This document shows, piece after piece, positions 25,067 to 37,203 of a stretch of 64,000 nucleotides of DNA. Source of the stretch: Oxyruncus cristatus (Eukaryota; Chordata; Aves; Passeriformes; Cotingidae); the NCBI GenBank assembly GCA_013399855.1, contig VXAY01002200.1, forward strand, positions 1,248,561-1,312,560. The letters run 5' to 3'. A model generated the notes under the pieces. It was not told the origin of the DNA, ran no database searches, and saw only the letters and a program-made list of their open reading frames with translations. A program made the translations under genes and the position numbers. Position 1 is the first letter of the stretch; the number at the start of each line of letters is the position of its first letter.

Positions 25067-28000
25067 TTCTAAATGCCACTTTTCAACTTTAAAATTTAGA
25101 ATTCAAAAATCTACTTGATTCTCAGCTAAATATAGTCCTACATGCAGCCCCAGCTGAGGTTAAGGTTCTTCTACAGGGAACTCCTATTAGTCTGTCATCT
25201 TCTCGAACCAGAGAAACAGACAGGCTTTTGTCATTATTAACACGTGGAGCTGCATTTCCTGCTGTTTTTGTAGGAATATGAATCACACTGACATTCAGCA
25301 GGATTTGTGCTCCTAGACAATACTTGAAAATTCTACCCACAAATATTTATATTGAAAATATTGCCTGGAATATAGCTCAATAAAACAACTGTCCCAGTTG
25401 CACAGAGTAATGACAGAGTAACTTATCTAGTAACAGCAAAACCGAGGCATTGCACAAGAGAGACGCAAAGATGGGTCTCACTCAGGAGAAAGGCTGAGCA
25501 TGGTCCAGCGTGGGATGACGCAGTGAATCACCTCACTACAATTCTGACAACAACAGAACAGAAATGCCCAGCAACAACTGGTATTTCACTGGCATTTCAG
25601 CCTGACACTTAGAGTACTAATTACAGCAAATAGCAATTTTCTGTTGCATTAGGATGAGTTGGAGGGGAAAAAAAGGGATTTTTGAAGGTTTGGGGGATGC
25701 ACCTGAAGTGCTGTGTGCTGGGATGCATGTGTGAAAATAGAGCAGCTGGGGGGTGGCAGCAGCAGAGAATGGGGTGAAGACCGGTTCAATGTCCCTCAAG
25801 ATGGCCCCTGAATGTCAAAGTAGAGTTTCAGCACAAAATAGAAACCATAAGAGGAACACTTTCAGTCAGAAAAGGAGTCTGGAGGAGAGGTCAGTAAATC
25901 TATGTCAAGTGAGTACAAAAGCTGTGGAACTGGAAACAGTAAATTTTTGTGTGAATTAGTGTTAAGGGATCAGATAGTCATCTGGCAATACTTGCCTAAG
26001 ATTTATATAGCCCTCAAAGTGAAGTGAGAAAGGAAAGAAAAGAAGTAAACAGTGCACAAGTATTTCTCATAGGTGGTCAGAGGGAAAACCCTTAGGAAGA
26101 ATCCTGGAGAAATCCAATGGGACCCAGATGCTAAAACTGTGGAGAACTTCAAAATCCCAACCAAAGACTGTTTATGAACACATAAGATATCTCCAAAGCG
26201 GTGAAACACCCTCGCTGGCTCAATTTTGTGTTAGCAGCAGTCATGTAGAGCCAAGCAAAGATTTTGATAAGCAGCTTTTCCATGTCAGAAAACAGCCACA
26301 GGCTGCACACACTGCCCACATGTACTCACAGAAAATTCTTTCAGAGCCCCATAATTTCTCCTGCTGAGACATCTCTGCCTTCTGAGGGGAAGGCACCTGC
26401 ATGGACCACTCCAGCAGGAAAAACAAAAAAATCTAATTCCTGTGAAAGATACTGAAAAAAAGAAAAGAAACTTCCGAAGTGTAGGAGCACAAACCTCCTC
26501 TGTAAGACAGGTATTCACAAATTCAGCTTTTCCCCCAAAACAAAGACGCAAAGCTTGTTACACAAAACACACATCCCAGCCCTCGATGTAAGTGCAGAGC
26601 AGGGGCGCTGGTCAGTTGTAAGATCCTCAGGCTTGGCTCGAGGGCCACAGTGAAGGAAAAGAGCACCATTTCCCTCGGCACTTACTTGTGTTCTGGGTAC
26701 CCAGGAGTGGTCTGGAGCAGCTTAGCAGCAGTAACAGAGTCACAGTAGCTTATGCAGCCCACAGTAAGAGGCATGGAAAATCCACCTAAGCTGGGATCTG
26801 CTGTGACTAGTTTCAGCTGATATGAAAGTCAGCAAGTGAAAAGCCACTGGGTATCTACACAATACTGCTGTGACATCCTGGCACAATTTCCGTAAAAAAT
26901 TACTGGATGCCCAGCCCTATCGCATCCTTTTGTTAAAAAGCAATTAATTCCTCTGTTTCCGAGTGTTGCATTATTCTTCCATTCACCATCAAGCAAGAGG
27001 GACAGGTTTCAAATTTATGCGTGACTGACTAGATTACCTGAGTGATCTACTGATTTCCCTTGGCGAATGAAATGAAGAGAAATGTTAGTGCTGCACAAGA
27101 ACTGTGCCTGTTATAGCATACACTTCTCATCAGACTGTTGTCTGTATGACATACAACAGCAAATGGGTTTGCTTTCTCTAAAGTCCCACCCAGCTTCAGT
27201 ATCTCTTTTGCTCTAGCAGGAGCTACTCTGTGCAAGCTGGTTTGAAAAAATTAAACCCGTATTTTTTCTATTCTAGTTGGCAGTTCTTCCTCACCTAAGC
27301 GACATCCGCATCTTACAGAACCCTTTCTCTGCACACCACGGTGCTAGAGCATTTCCCAGCACTAGAACACCTTTGTCTCACACCTACGACTGTTATCATG
27401 CAGCAAAGTTTTTATATTTCACCAAGCCAAGATGTCAAGCAGATCAGCCACAATCTCTAGCTATGCTTGATGTGGTGCTTCTAAAACAGCTACTGAGAGC
27501 AAGACTGGACAGATGCCCACATCTCAGTGCTGTTGCTGGGGTGACACGAACCAGCTGGGTACCCACGGTTTAGGTACATGGTGCGGCCCCATCTCTCTGT
27601 TGCAGTAGAAATAAACTTTCACAACAGCTGTTTGATAGGGGGAAGAGGTGTGGGGAAAGGCGTGGGTGGGTCAGAGTTAAGACTACAGTAAATGGGCTGT
27701 AAGGCCACATGCAGCAATAGCAGCCATGAGACTGTTACCAACCACTAACAGCGGCAACTCCTCATTTCCTTGTTTTTTCTGGGTCTGCGTCTAGCATGTG
27801 GCTGCCTGAACAAATCAACTTAATGGTGTTTCTCCATCTGTTGGGATATAGTGTGATAAGCTTGTATAATTTGTAAGTTAATTATTTACATATGTTCCTG
27901 AAATTGGAGGAAAAGAGAAAACTGTATGCAGGGAATGAGCAAGAATGAAGGAGAAGCTAAGGGATGCAATGACTGCATTCTCGTGACCTCTGATCTCATT

Positions 28001-31000
28001 GCGGCTCAGGGAGAGCTTGGTGGATTCTAAGGATTTCCAAGAAAATTATGAGAGAGTGGAAGAAAGGAATACAAAATGAAGTCATCAAGTTTCCAGCTAA
28101 GAACAGCTAACACTGGAGGATTCTGAGGACTGTTACCAAGTCCAAAGATACCCTGCTGAAGCACCAGGCTTCCAAGTCCAGCCTGAGGGAGGGGGGAGTC
28201 ATTGGTATCCCACAGTCCTGTTCCCTCACCACAGCTCAGCACTCCGGGGATCCTGCTCAGATATATCCCATGGGGCAAAGAGTCCCTCTGATAAAGGCAC
28301 TCCAGGTGCTTATCACTGGCAGTGCATGTGTTGAAATATCCATCCATTTCATTTTACATCATTTCCAAACGGAGCACATTCCCAAGCCCGGTGGAGCAGA
28401 CACTGATTTGCGCCACAGCTGCTTTCCCCTATAACCACCTGGAATTTAAGAGCCTCATGTGTCCAATCTGCTTTTAGTCATGGATTTTGGTTAAGTTTAG
28501 CAACAGCTGATGGCCCAGGTCAGGGAGGGGCAGGAAACTTATATTTTCTGGCTTTATCCTTGACATCACTTGCCAGTGATGTCGTCCTCCAGGGGAATGA
28601 CAAAGCTGGCTTACTTGCTTCCTCTCTCCACAGGTTGCATCCAATCTGAATGGGAATCTTAAAAATTCGCCAAAGCTGTTATAACTTCAGTGTTTAAGAA
28701 AAACAGGTTTTGTGAAAGAAATGGATTTGCACTAAGAAAATATTTTCCCTAAATCTCGTGCAACTTGTTATTAGCTAATTTCACATCACCTCAACCTATA
28801 TTAAAAGTAACAGTTTTCAAGACCACACTGTGGTTAAGAGAAGATTCATCTGGACCAGGCTACCCTGAGATGGTGCTGTCCCTTGCCACAGTGTATTATA
28901 GAAAACACATTCTCATAATGTGTCTGCCTGTGGGAAACAGAGAGAAAATTATATTGAATTAAAATTTCCACTTCAATGGCGTGACCCACTCTGAATTTCA
29001 TTCCTCGTGCAAATTTTGCACCAAAACCACTGAAACTCATTTTTAACCAATCAGAACAGACAGATGACAATATTTGCTGTAATTCCCTTCTCATTTCTGG
29101 GAATGAGGGTCCTGGCTGATTCTGGCAAACAGACGATGCTGAGGAGACAATGCCCCAGTAGCGGGAAGATTTTCTGCAGTTCTTACTCAGACAAAAAATT
29201 CTTAACAAGACAAGTAGCACCATCCGCTGGACGTCGGCGGGAATCCAGCATGAAGCAAACAGGCTTGGTTCCTCGGATAGTACCAGATTCAGATCTCACC
29301 ATCTGTGGAGTTCCCAGTCTCTGCACTGCTTGCTGGAATTCCATGTGAAGTCTCCATCCACAGTGTGCTCAGCAGTCTCAAAAATTTAATTCAGTATAGA
29401 AGAAAAGCCACTGCAGCAACAAATTAAATCTATAAGGAAGAAGAAATCAGCCGAAGAGATAAAGCCAAGAAAAAGCAATATATATCAGGCTGTAAGCAGA
29501 GCTCTTCTGGGAGCTATTTTCCATGCAGTTTTACAACCTGTAGATCATTATCACATTCTCCAGATTAACACAGAGTCAGTGAGTCAAAGCACAGAATTTA
29601 TTCTGAGATTTACGTTAAGGGAAGTTTTGACTACACATTAATATAAAAGAAAACCTTGGTGTTTTTCTTCATTTTTCATTCAAGAATTTTAAGGACCTTG
29701 CAGGGAAAGAAATCCAAATACTGGGAAGAATTACAGTTCAAAATGATTCCTCTGTCAACAGACTTTAAAAGATCTCAATTTCTTTATCAGTTGTTTTAAT
29801 ATTTCTGTTTATTTCTAATCTGTTTTCAAGTTTGTGTTCAACTGTATAAGAACAAAGTAAAACCTAACAGTTTGCCCTAAAAACCAGTGCTAATAAAGGA
29901 AAATCCATTCTTGAACAGAAACCTCTGGATTTTTAACTGTCATGGAGCAAAAGAAAAGATTCAAATCATCACCCTAATTGGAAAAATCAATGGGAAGGTC
30001 CTGGCAGTAGTTTATCAGAGAGGGTTGATAATTTTTTCTTGTCACAGCATTGTCTCTAATGGCATCTTTCTAAATGAAGTAATCTACTTAAATGACAGAC
30101 TTAGGCCTGATACTATTTGTGCAAGACACAGAAGAGGAATTCATGGGAGAGGTGAAATTTACAGCTCTTCAAAATGCTAGATAATACATAGGCATTGCAC
30201 AAGTTTGTGCTTATTAGATAGCTACTACAAAACAAAACACCTTTTGAATAAGCAGAGATACAGACAAACCTAGGTCAGATGGAACTGTAAGGTCATTTCA
30301 TTAGGTTTTCAGACACTGTCCTGAAAGGAAAATCATTTGGAATTTTAGGCAAAAAAATCCTTCAAAGATCTTGTTACTTGAAATATAGAGCAGAAAGGAG
30401 ATTTATCTTTTAATTTCCCTAACTACATGCCATTGCTAGTATCTGAATGGGAATTAGATGATCAGCCTGACAGTTTGGCATCTTCCTCTGTTTCAAAAGA
30501 TCAGATCCAAGTAATAGTATCACCCTTATTGAGAAATATAAAAGTATTTCACACCAACACCTGGAGTCTATTCTGGGAGACATCATTGTAGATGCCAAGG
30601 GCCTCCAGTTTTGGTGGCATCAATGGGAACAAAAGGTGTTCAGCTGGGACCATTCAAAGAAACAGCACTCAACTTTTGCTCACAAGGAGTTCTCTATATT
30701 GCTGATGACTTCTATGGAGATGTCCATCACAGATCATGCTAAGGTTTGGGGACGGTTCCTTATAGACTTAGCTGGGTCTTTGTGCAAAGGCAATAATTGA
30801 TTATAGCAACAGATAGGACTGTTAGCACCAAACTTGCAGTATCTTTTATCTAGAAACATATATTGGTTGTAGAAAAAAAGCAAGAAGCTTTTATTCACAG
30901 ATGCAAAGGCATTTTGCCCAACTTTGAACTCACTCCAGACACTGCAATTGGGAGCAGAGCTCAAAGCACTGCAGCCCTGGCCTCTTGCCAGCTCCCTGCC

Positions 31001-34000
31001 CAGGGCTGATAGCATAGGCTGCTGCTGACAGAAACTCTGAACTGGTTCAAGCCTGTGTTTTTTGGCTTAGGAAAACACTTTTTGAAGCACAGATTAGGAA
31101 AGCAGAAGTCAAGAATTCTCAGACAATTGCAAATTACCTGGGCCTTGCATGGAAAAAGAGTAGTTGCTCAGTTCTGCTATTCCTGTTGGGTGATGGTGCT
31201 CTTTCAGAAGTGAGCACATGTACATTTATTTACGTACCCTGATATACTGTACCTTCATCTCACCAAAGGAGCAGACAGATCTCCCTCCCAACCTCCAGGC
31301 ACTCCCCTGTCCAAGTGATGCTGCTCCTCTCTTGATAATGAAGGAAGATCCACTTGTCCATTTTCCTCATTGCTGTGTTCCAATCCCATTCCCAAGTGAG
31401 CTGCTTTGGAGGTATGTTCCTTATACCTACCATTGCATGGAAATAGAAATTAATGTCTTCCTCCATCTACCACGTAATCTTCTTATAATACCCATCCATT
31501 CCTTGCAGAGAAGTTCCTTAATAGAAACAAACTAAGAACATGATCATTTCTTCATGCAGTCAGCCTAAAAATAACAATCTAAAGGTGAGGGATTTTAAAT
31601 GATACGTGGTGCGACGACTGCCGTCACCAGATCTAAGGAAGATAAAAACACAAGGACTTGAGCTGAGCAGTAGCTTCTAGGGGGATGAATGTACTGATCA
31701 CAAACCCAAAAAACAAACACAGACTTTTGTCTCACCTTCTCTATGTAAGATGCAGAAAATGTAACAAGTGCCCCACTGTTGGTATAATACTTGTGTGTTC
31801 TTCTGCTACTGATGTTGAGCTCCTGTGTACTGCTACACTACTTAAAGCCGAATTTTTTTTAGGTTGAAATCACAACTTCCCCACCTCCCATTTCTTAAAT
31901 GCTCCTGTTGTTCAGCCTTCCTTCACAATGGTTTCCTAAAATCTCTCTATTGGCTTGGAGGTTGTTTTAAAAAATACAGAATTTATTTTAATGGTCTTTT
32001 TTTTTTTCCTAGAATGTTTTGGTCACAGGAAGTGAAATCACGACCTCAGGACACATTGGTTTGGGAAGATAACCACCCTTAAGCAGTGCTGGAAACTTTT
32101 GGCCTCAAGCTTCATGGCTCATTACATACTCAAGTGTGAGAAAATATAATCTGGCTTAGAGAGATGAAGGGCTCACTTACTCATTTTGCCCTATGAATGA
32201 TGCCCCTTCCACCTGGGAAGAGGTGCATGGAGTTCTTCTGTGCACAGTTCATACACAGCTCAAGGACTCAGCAGCTTTTAGCTGAGATGCTGTAGGATGA
32301 CAATACACAAAATCGTCTGTCTCACAGTTCAGCAAACCAGAATTCTCCAGGTGACAGGTTACCCTGCTCCAACCTCCTGTTATAATGCAAGAATTGCACT
32401 GAAACAGAAAACAAGATGGAAATCCAGTGATCTTAGGGCATCCTAAAAATGTTCCCAGTAATTTATGGTTTTGTCTCTGACTGGAATGAGATGTAAATAT
32501 TTCTGATCACTTTTCTAAATGCCTGGAACTTCAGTGTGTAGTAGTAAACATTACCAACTAGAGGAACAGTGCTTGAAATACTTGTACTAACTAACGAGAG
32601 AGCAGAGAATGAAACAGTCTGAAGGTTCAGAATACACCACATACAAAAGCCCTGAATCCTATCTCTTCAAAAAAGCAGTCTGCAGCAGCTCTGCCTTCAC
32701 AGCTCCGCTTCTGGTCAGGTGCTGACCTGGATGGAGCTGAAGGAGGGATCAGGCAGAAGGAGCTACAGGGAATATGGTGCTGATGATGGCCTTTGATCCA
32801 ATAGACATTACCACTTCCCCAAGGAGTGTGTTTTTTACGGTGTCTGTTGTCCCATCACAAACCTTAACATCTACCTGAGGAATTGCAGCAGCTAAATTCC
32901 CCAAAGGAACCCCAGAACTCATTTTTTTCCACTACAACTCTGAGCCATTTAGAGCTGATTTCCTTCTCCCTCTCCAAAACAGCAGTTTGAATTTCTCTGG
33001 TTTTGTTATGCTGCACTTTATGTCCACTGGGCAAAAAGTTCCAAATACCATGATTTTTCCCTTGCATTTACCGAACAGTTACTTTGAAAGGAAGTTTGTA
33101 ATCACTAAATCCATTTTTTCTTTTGTTGAAGCCTGTCCATGTAGTTCATCACAGGGTATTTTGCTACTGTTGCAGCCATAAAACTCCAGGTGATGCTAGT
33201 AGAGTTACCGTGATGTGAGTAAAGGATGAGTTTTCCTCATCCTAGAAAACTCTTGTAGCTTCATATTGTGACCTTTTGTAAACCCTCTCCTATGTGCTGG
33301 TCTAGATGTATCTCCAAATGCAAGGCATTTGAAAACCAAGAACTCTACATATGCTATAATTGCATTTATTTTTTGTCAAGGCCTGTGCTACACTTGCAGT
33401 AGGCCACAATCCAGCATATTCTGTAATGCAGATTCAATCTCTAAGGAAACAGATTAAGGTACTAAATATATTTGCTTACTAGTCTGCACAGACACATTAG
33501 TGAAATAGTCAGCAATGAACCATCTTAGTATTTTCCGTGAGCTATTCCAAGCAGAGCATTATTATGGCTCCTTCTGGGGCTGTTTCAGTGCATGCAGTAC
33601 ATCAGTCTGATGTACTCAGCGAGAAGAAAGGGAGTCCCACAGTGGACACCGGCCAAGAAACTGAATCCTTGTAATTTTGCCAAGCTACTCCAACAAGTCT
33701 TCTTCTCTCTCTCATAAACAATAAGATGAAAAGATTTATCTGTTTACCAGCTACAGGTCAAAATTCCTTTGAAATATCTGTGTCTACTCTAGGGAAGAAG
33801 AAAAAGTAAATACTTTCTCTAACTTCTTTGCATAAGCCTTTTTATTAATATTCTCCACCTATTTTTATTTGTCAGGTCCCTTAAGGCCATTTCTATATGC
33901 GTCTAAGCACACCACAGCTTAGACACAAAGGTTTTCCATTTAGTAGTAATACTGGTAATTCTCTCTTTGTAAGTACAAGAAGCATTTTGTCCTTTGACAT

Positions 34001-35329
34001 TTCAGTGATGCATTAACCTGTTGTCTGGAATATAAATGTGAGCTGAGAACTGATTTTGTAAAATTATCGTTTTCTTGGGAAAACGGTTCAACCCATTACA
34101 GTTCTGTTTCTAGTTTTTCCACTGGACAGGCAGATTTGGCATGATTACACAGCTTTGAATGAGGAGAGTACTTCAACGTGTATGTTACCTGGCAGAAATG
34201 AGTCCTGCAATGCCCAGGAAAGTCCTGTTTAAGGGAAACAACTTCTGTTAGTTACCTGGCCTTCAGGTAACTCTTGCTTCTGCTAAGCAGGACATGCTGA
34301 GCTGAACTGCAACAGCCTCTTTAAGCAGACCCATTAAAGCCAAAGACTGCCAGCATATTGCTTCACTTTGTGTGAACGCTATACATTAAAAACCAGGAAA
34401 AAAATTGTAGGTTAAAAAAAAATAAAAAAATTTAAAAGCTTACTTACAGAAAAGGCAAGCAGAGGATTGTCAGACTAACACCAAACTCCCACTACAGGAG
34501 GTTGCTCTCTCTCTGAGCCTCCCCTGGATGAGCCCAAGTGCTTCCAGAGCAAAGATCTAACTCCCATACCCCTAACCTCCCCTCTAGAGGAATGTATTGG
34601 TTTCCACTGATTATCTAAGACTCCAGTCTTAGAGACCCTTGAATTATTTATGGAAAGTCTTCTCCATTGCCTCCACAAAAATATGTTCCACTCATTTCTT
34701 AAAAATAAATTAAAAAAAAAAAATTAGGAAGAAAAACCACAGATGTGGTTACAGTGCTGATGGGGTAACTTCAGTTTGAGTTAACTTTTCTTATTAAATC
34801 TTTAACGTAAGCAAACAATAAACCAGGTCTTCTAACACAGCTTCGGAAACAGCATTCTTCTAGATAAACTGAATTCTCTTCTGCTTGAATACTTCAACAC
34901 CAAAATAGTCCAGTTTATTAAAAACGTGATGAGTCAGGCTCACACTGTGACTGTAGCTTTTTTCTAAATTAATGGTGAACCATTCTCTGCAGTCAGATAT
35001 TTTCAAAGTGCTATTTCAATGATAGTGATATGACTTGGTGGGTAAGGGGTGTGTGGTTAATAGACTTGTTGCATTTGATTAAGTTCATGAAAAAGAGTAC
35101 ATTACTTGTTTTACAGCAGCAGGCTCAGTAGCATCAGATGCTCCATTATCACATATTGTCTGCCATTTGTGAGGCATGTAACTTGCAAAGCAATGCTAAG
35201 GAAGGATCAGTTTTGCCCAAATCTTAATTCACCACTACCTATAAGCGTATTTCAAAAGCTTTCTGAATCTGGGTCTCAGTTATAAATTAAATAGTGTTAT
35301 GGGAGGATGAAGGGAAGTGTAAAGTTTTC
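25067..35329. other. Unique non-coding DNA, no gene seen
   Basis: Ten kilobases with no recognised coding exon. Seen within it: well-formed pyrimidine-AG acceptor-like sites at about 27276 (TTTTTTCTATTCTAG) and 28633 (CTTCCTCTCTCCACAG), neither followed by an identifiable coding stretch; on the minus strand a strong acceptor-like tract at about 26453-26470; A-rich low-complexity stretches at 34414-34434 and 34712-34723. Open frames stay under about 125 codons and match nothing I know. No transposon remnant is recognised. Confidence 0.55.
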
Positions 35330-35770
35330 ATTTCAATAACTTTTGCAGGTAAGATAATTCAAGGTGGCTTTTCCCTGGTGCAGTTGTGTTAAATTTCCAG
35401 TCAATAAGCTGAGCGAACGGCATCTGCTCGCAATAAAGCAACCGGCAACAGCCACAGCAACTGATAAAGGAGCGTGTCCTAGCAGGGATTGCCCTTTTCC
35501 ACAAAAGCCTTTGGGGCCAGGCTTGCGTAGGGGAGACCACACACAGACAAGGGAGGCAACCAGTTCCCTGTGGCCCCAGGGCTGCCCCTCCTCCCAGCAA
35601 CCTCTTCGTGGCAGCCGGCACCGTGGGGAAACCAGCATGAGGTGCAAGGGATGGCAGCAACCTCTGGAGTCAGGCACAGGTGAGGACACCAGGCTGCCCT
35701 CTGAAGTGCTGCTGGGGCACGTACCTCCCTGAGCCAAGAGCCCTTCACAGTCCTTTCCCACCATGCACAA
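35330..35770. other. GC-richer patch with overlapping open frames
   Basis: GC rises well above the flanks and about ten CpG occur between 35401 and 35740, where the surroundings have few. By a rough count this is below a true CpG island (observed/expected near 0.4). Frames are open on both strands at once: plus 35364-35732 (122 codons) and minus 35333-35770 (145 codons); simultaneous openness is what GC-rich sequence with few TA dinucleotides produces by itself. Neither frame shows a signal peptide, domain or motif I recognise. It could be an old exon, a decayed repeat or a small regulatory patch. Confidence 0.4.
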
Positions 35771-36095
35771 GATACCTTTCTTCAGCTTAGACTCCTTTTC
35801 TGACTCATGGTCAATGACCAGTTCTCCTTGCCTCTCTTTTTTTTTTTATTTTGTTTCTCCTATTTAGTATAATTATTATTACTTACTAATATACTTAAGA
35901 TTCAGCAGGCCTAAAGCTCCCTTGCCATTAAATGAAAAATAAAAAGACAGGCTAGCATGGCTCTTTTCTTAGCTGGTTTTCATTCCCCCTTATCCTCCTC
36001 AGTTGTTTCCACGAGCCTCCTCTGACAATGAGATTTTGCTGTCTCGCTGCTTTGGCACAGAAAAGACGCAGATATTTGTCAGCAGTGGTATGCAA

Positions 36096-36191
36096 ATGAG
36101 ACAGATGCAACCCAAGAATAGGGTTTCCTAGTTGGGGTGGCCCGTGAGCAAGATGCAACCAAAGAATGAGGCTGCCCTGCTTCTGGTGCCA
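36096..36191. repeat. Two-copy 48-bp tandem duplication
   Basis: Copy one (36096-36143) and copy two (36144-36191) share the core AGATGCAACC at exactly 48 bases distance and about 65 percent identity overall by hand alignment, highest in the left half. Because 48 is a multiple of three, the minus-strand frame through it (35952-36206, 84 codons) shows two similar 16-residue blocks containing LWLHLAH and LGLHLSH. The frame has no other sign of coding, so a decayed minisatellite seed is the simplest reading. Confidence 0.7.
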
Positions 36192-37110
36192 TCCACCACT
36201 GGGCAACGAAGCACACTAATCTACGATGAGCCTGGTGTCTTCTTCTTGTCCCAACAAAACATCAGGTGCTGACTCTTCCATCATGCTTTCTCCACCACCT
36301 GTGCTTGTGGTTATGAGTCTTAATTGGCTGCAAGGTTCCAGTTCGGTGCTTGGTTCCCAGGGAAAAGTCACAGCAAGGATTGGAGGGGGAGGATCAGCTG
36401 CCTGGGAGTTTCAAAGACAGCACCCTTCATTAACTTCTCTGTGGCTGTGGTTTTTAGAGAAGAAAAATCATCTCTTTCAACATCACCAACATGGTGAAAA
36501 AAAAAGTAGTGAAACAGAGACTTTGAAGTGGTGGGGAAGCACCATTACCTCTTCACAGACAGCAGTCTGGTGTTCATTTCGTTTGATAGGGAGGGTGCGC
36601 ACAGCAAGTGTGTGTGAGGACACATTTCCAACAGAGAGCAGGAAAGGTTCACGGTTCACACTCACATGCCATGCAAGCTGTTTTTCACACTAGCTGGCTG
36701 GCTCTCAATGTCCCCAGCTCTGAGAAGCAAGGTGGCCATCCCTCTTTGGCCTTTCTTCTTTCTGGGGCATCTCAAAGCTGGTTGAAAGTTTATCACGCAG
36801 GCATTGTCATCCACCTTTGGCTTTCTCAGTTCAGCATCTTTGACTTTTGCTTCTTCCAGCTTTAATTTCCTACCCACTTGAAAGGCTGAAGTCCTTTATC
36901 CAGCTATATTTTATGTATCTCAAATCCCTGACAGAATAATCTGATTTTTACAAGGAATACTGAATCCATCATCACATGCCTTAACTTTTCCCTGCTCCTA
37001 CTACTGTTCCTTTGTTCACCCACAGGTTTACAACAAATTCTGTAATGCAGGCAGGACTCCCTGAAACATCAAGCTGGCTTTTAAAAGTTAAAAGCTGGGC
37101 CAGTTCTACA

Positions 37111-37155
37111 AAAAAAAAAAAAAANNTTGTTATTAAAAAAAAAAAAAGGGCCAAA

Positions 37156-37200
<45 letters not shown>
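37111..37200 (+). repeat. Poly(A) tracts around an ambiguous site
   Basis: An A run of about 15, two Ns at 37125-37126, a short TTGTTATT, a second A run of about 13, GGGCCAAAC, and then 44 A at 37157-37200. Three nearby A runs could be nested retroposed tails or one unstable tract; no retroposed body or flanking duplication is recognised on the left. Homopolymer length in an assembly is unreliable. Confidence 0.9.
37125..37126. other. Assembly ambiguity, 2 Ns
   Basis: Two undetermined bases inside A-rich sequence, probably a homopolymer base-calling or gap-joining artefact. Confidence 0.98.

Positions 37201-37203
<3 letters not shown>

Noticed and set aside
26397..26451. Minus-strand 55-base exon-like interval after a strong poly-pyrimidine acceptor
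   Set aside because: The donor (GCAG/GTGCCT) is weak and the peptide is not recognised; such decoys are expected in 64 kb.
27277..27573. Frame following a strong acceptor-like tract at 27276
   Set aside because: The acceptor is good, but no donor of quality follows and the peptide is not recognisable; kept only as a note in the region entry.
28634..28690. Interval after the acceptor-like CTTCCTCTCTCCACAG
   Set aside because: One phase reads VASNLNGNLKNSPKLL and then hits a stop; no good donor or family match, so it is likely a decoy acceptor.
36662..36877. Charged minus-strand frame (KLKLEEAKVKDAELRKPKV...)
   Set aside because: The composition looks protein-like, but it opens only with GTG, has no convincing splice sites around it and matches nothing I recognise.
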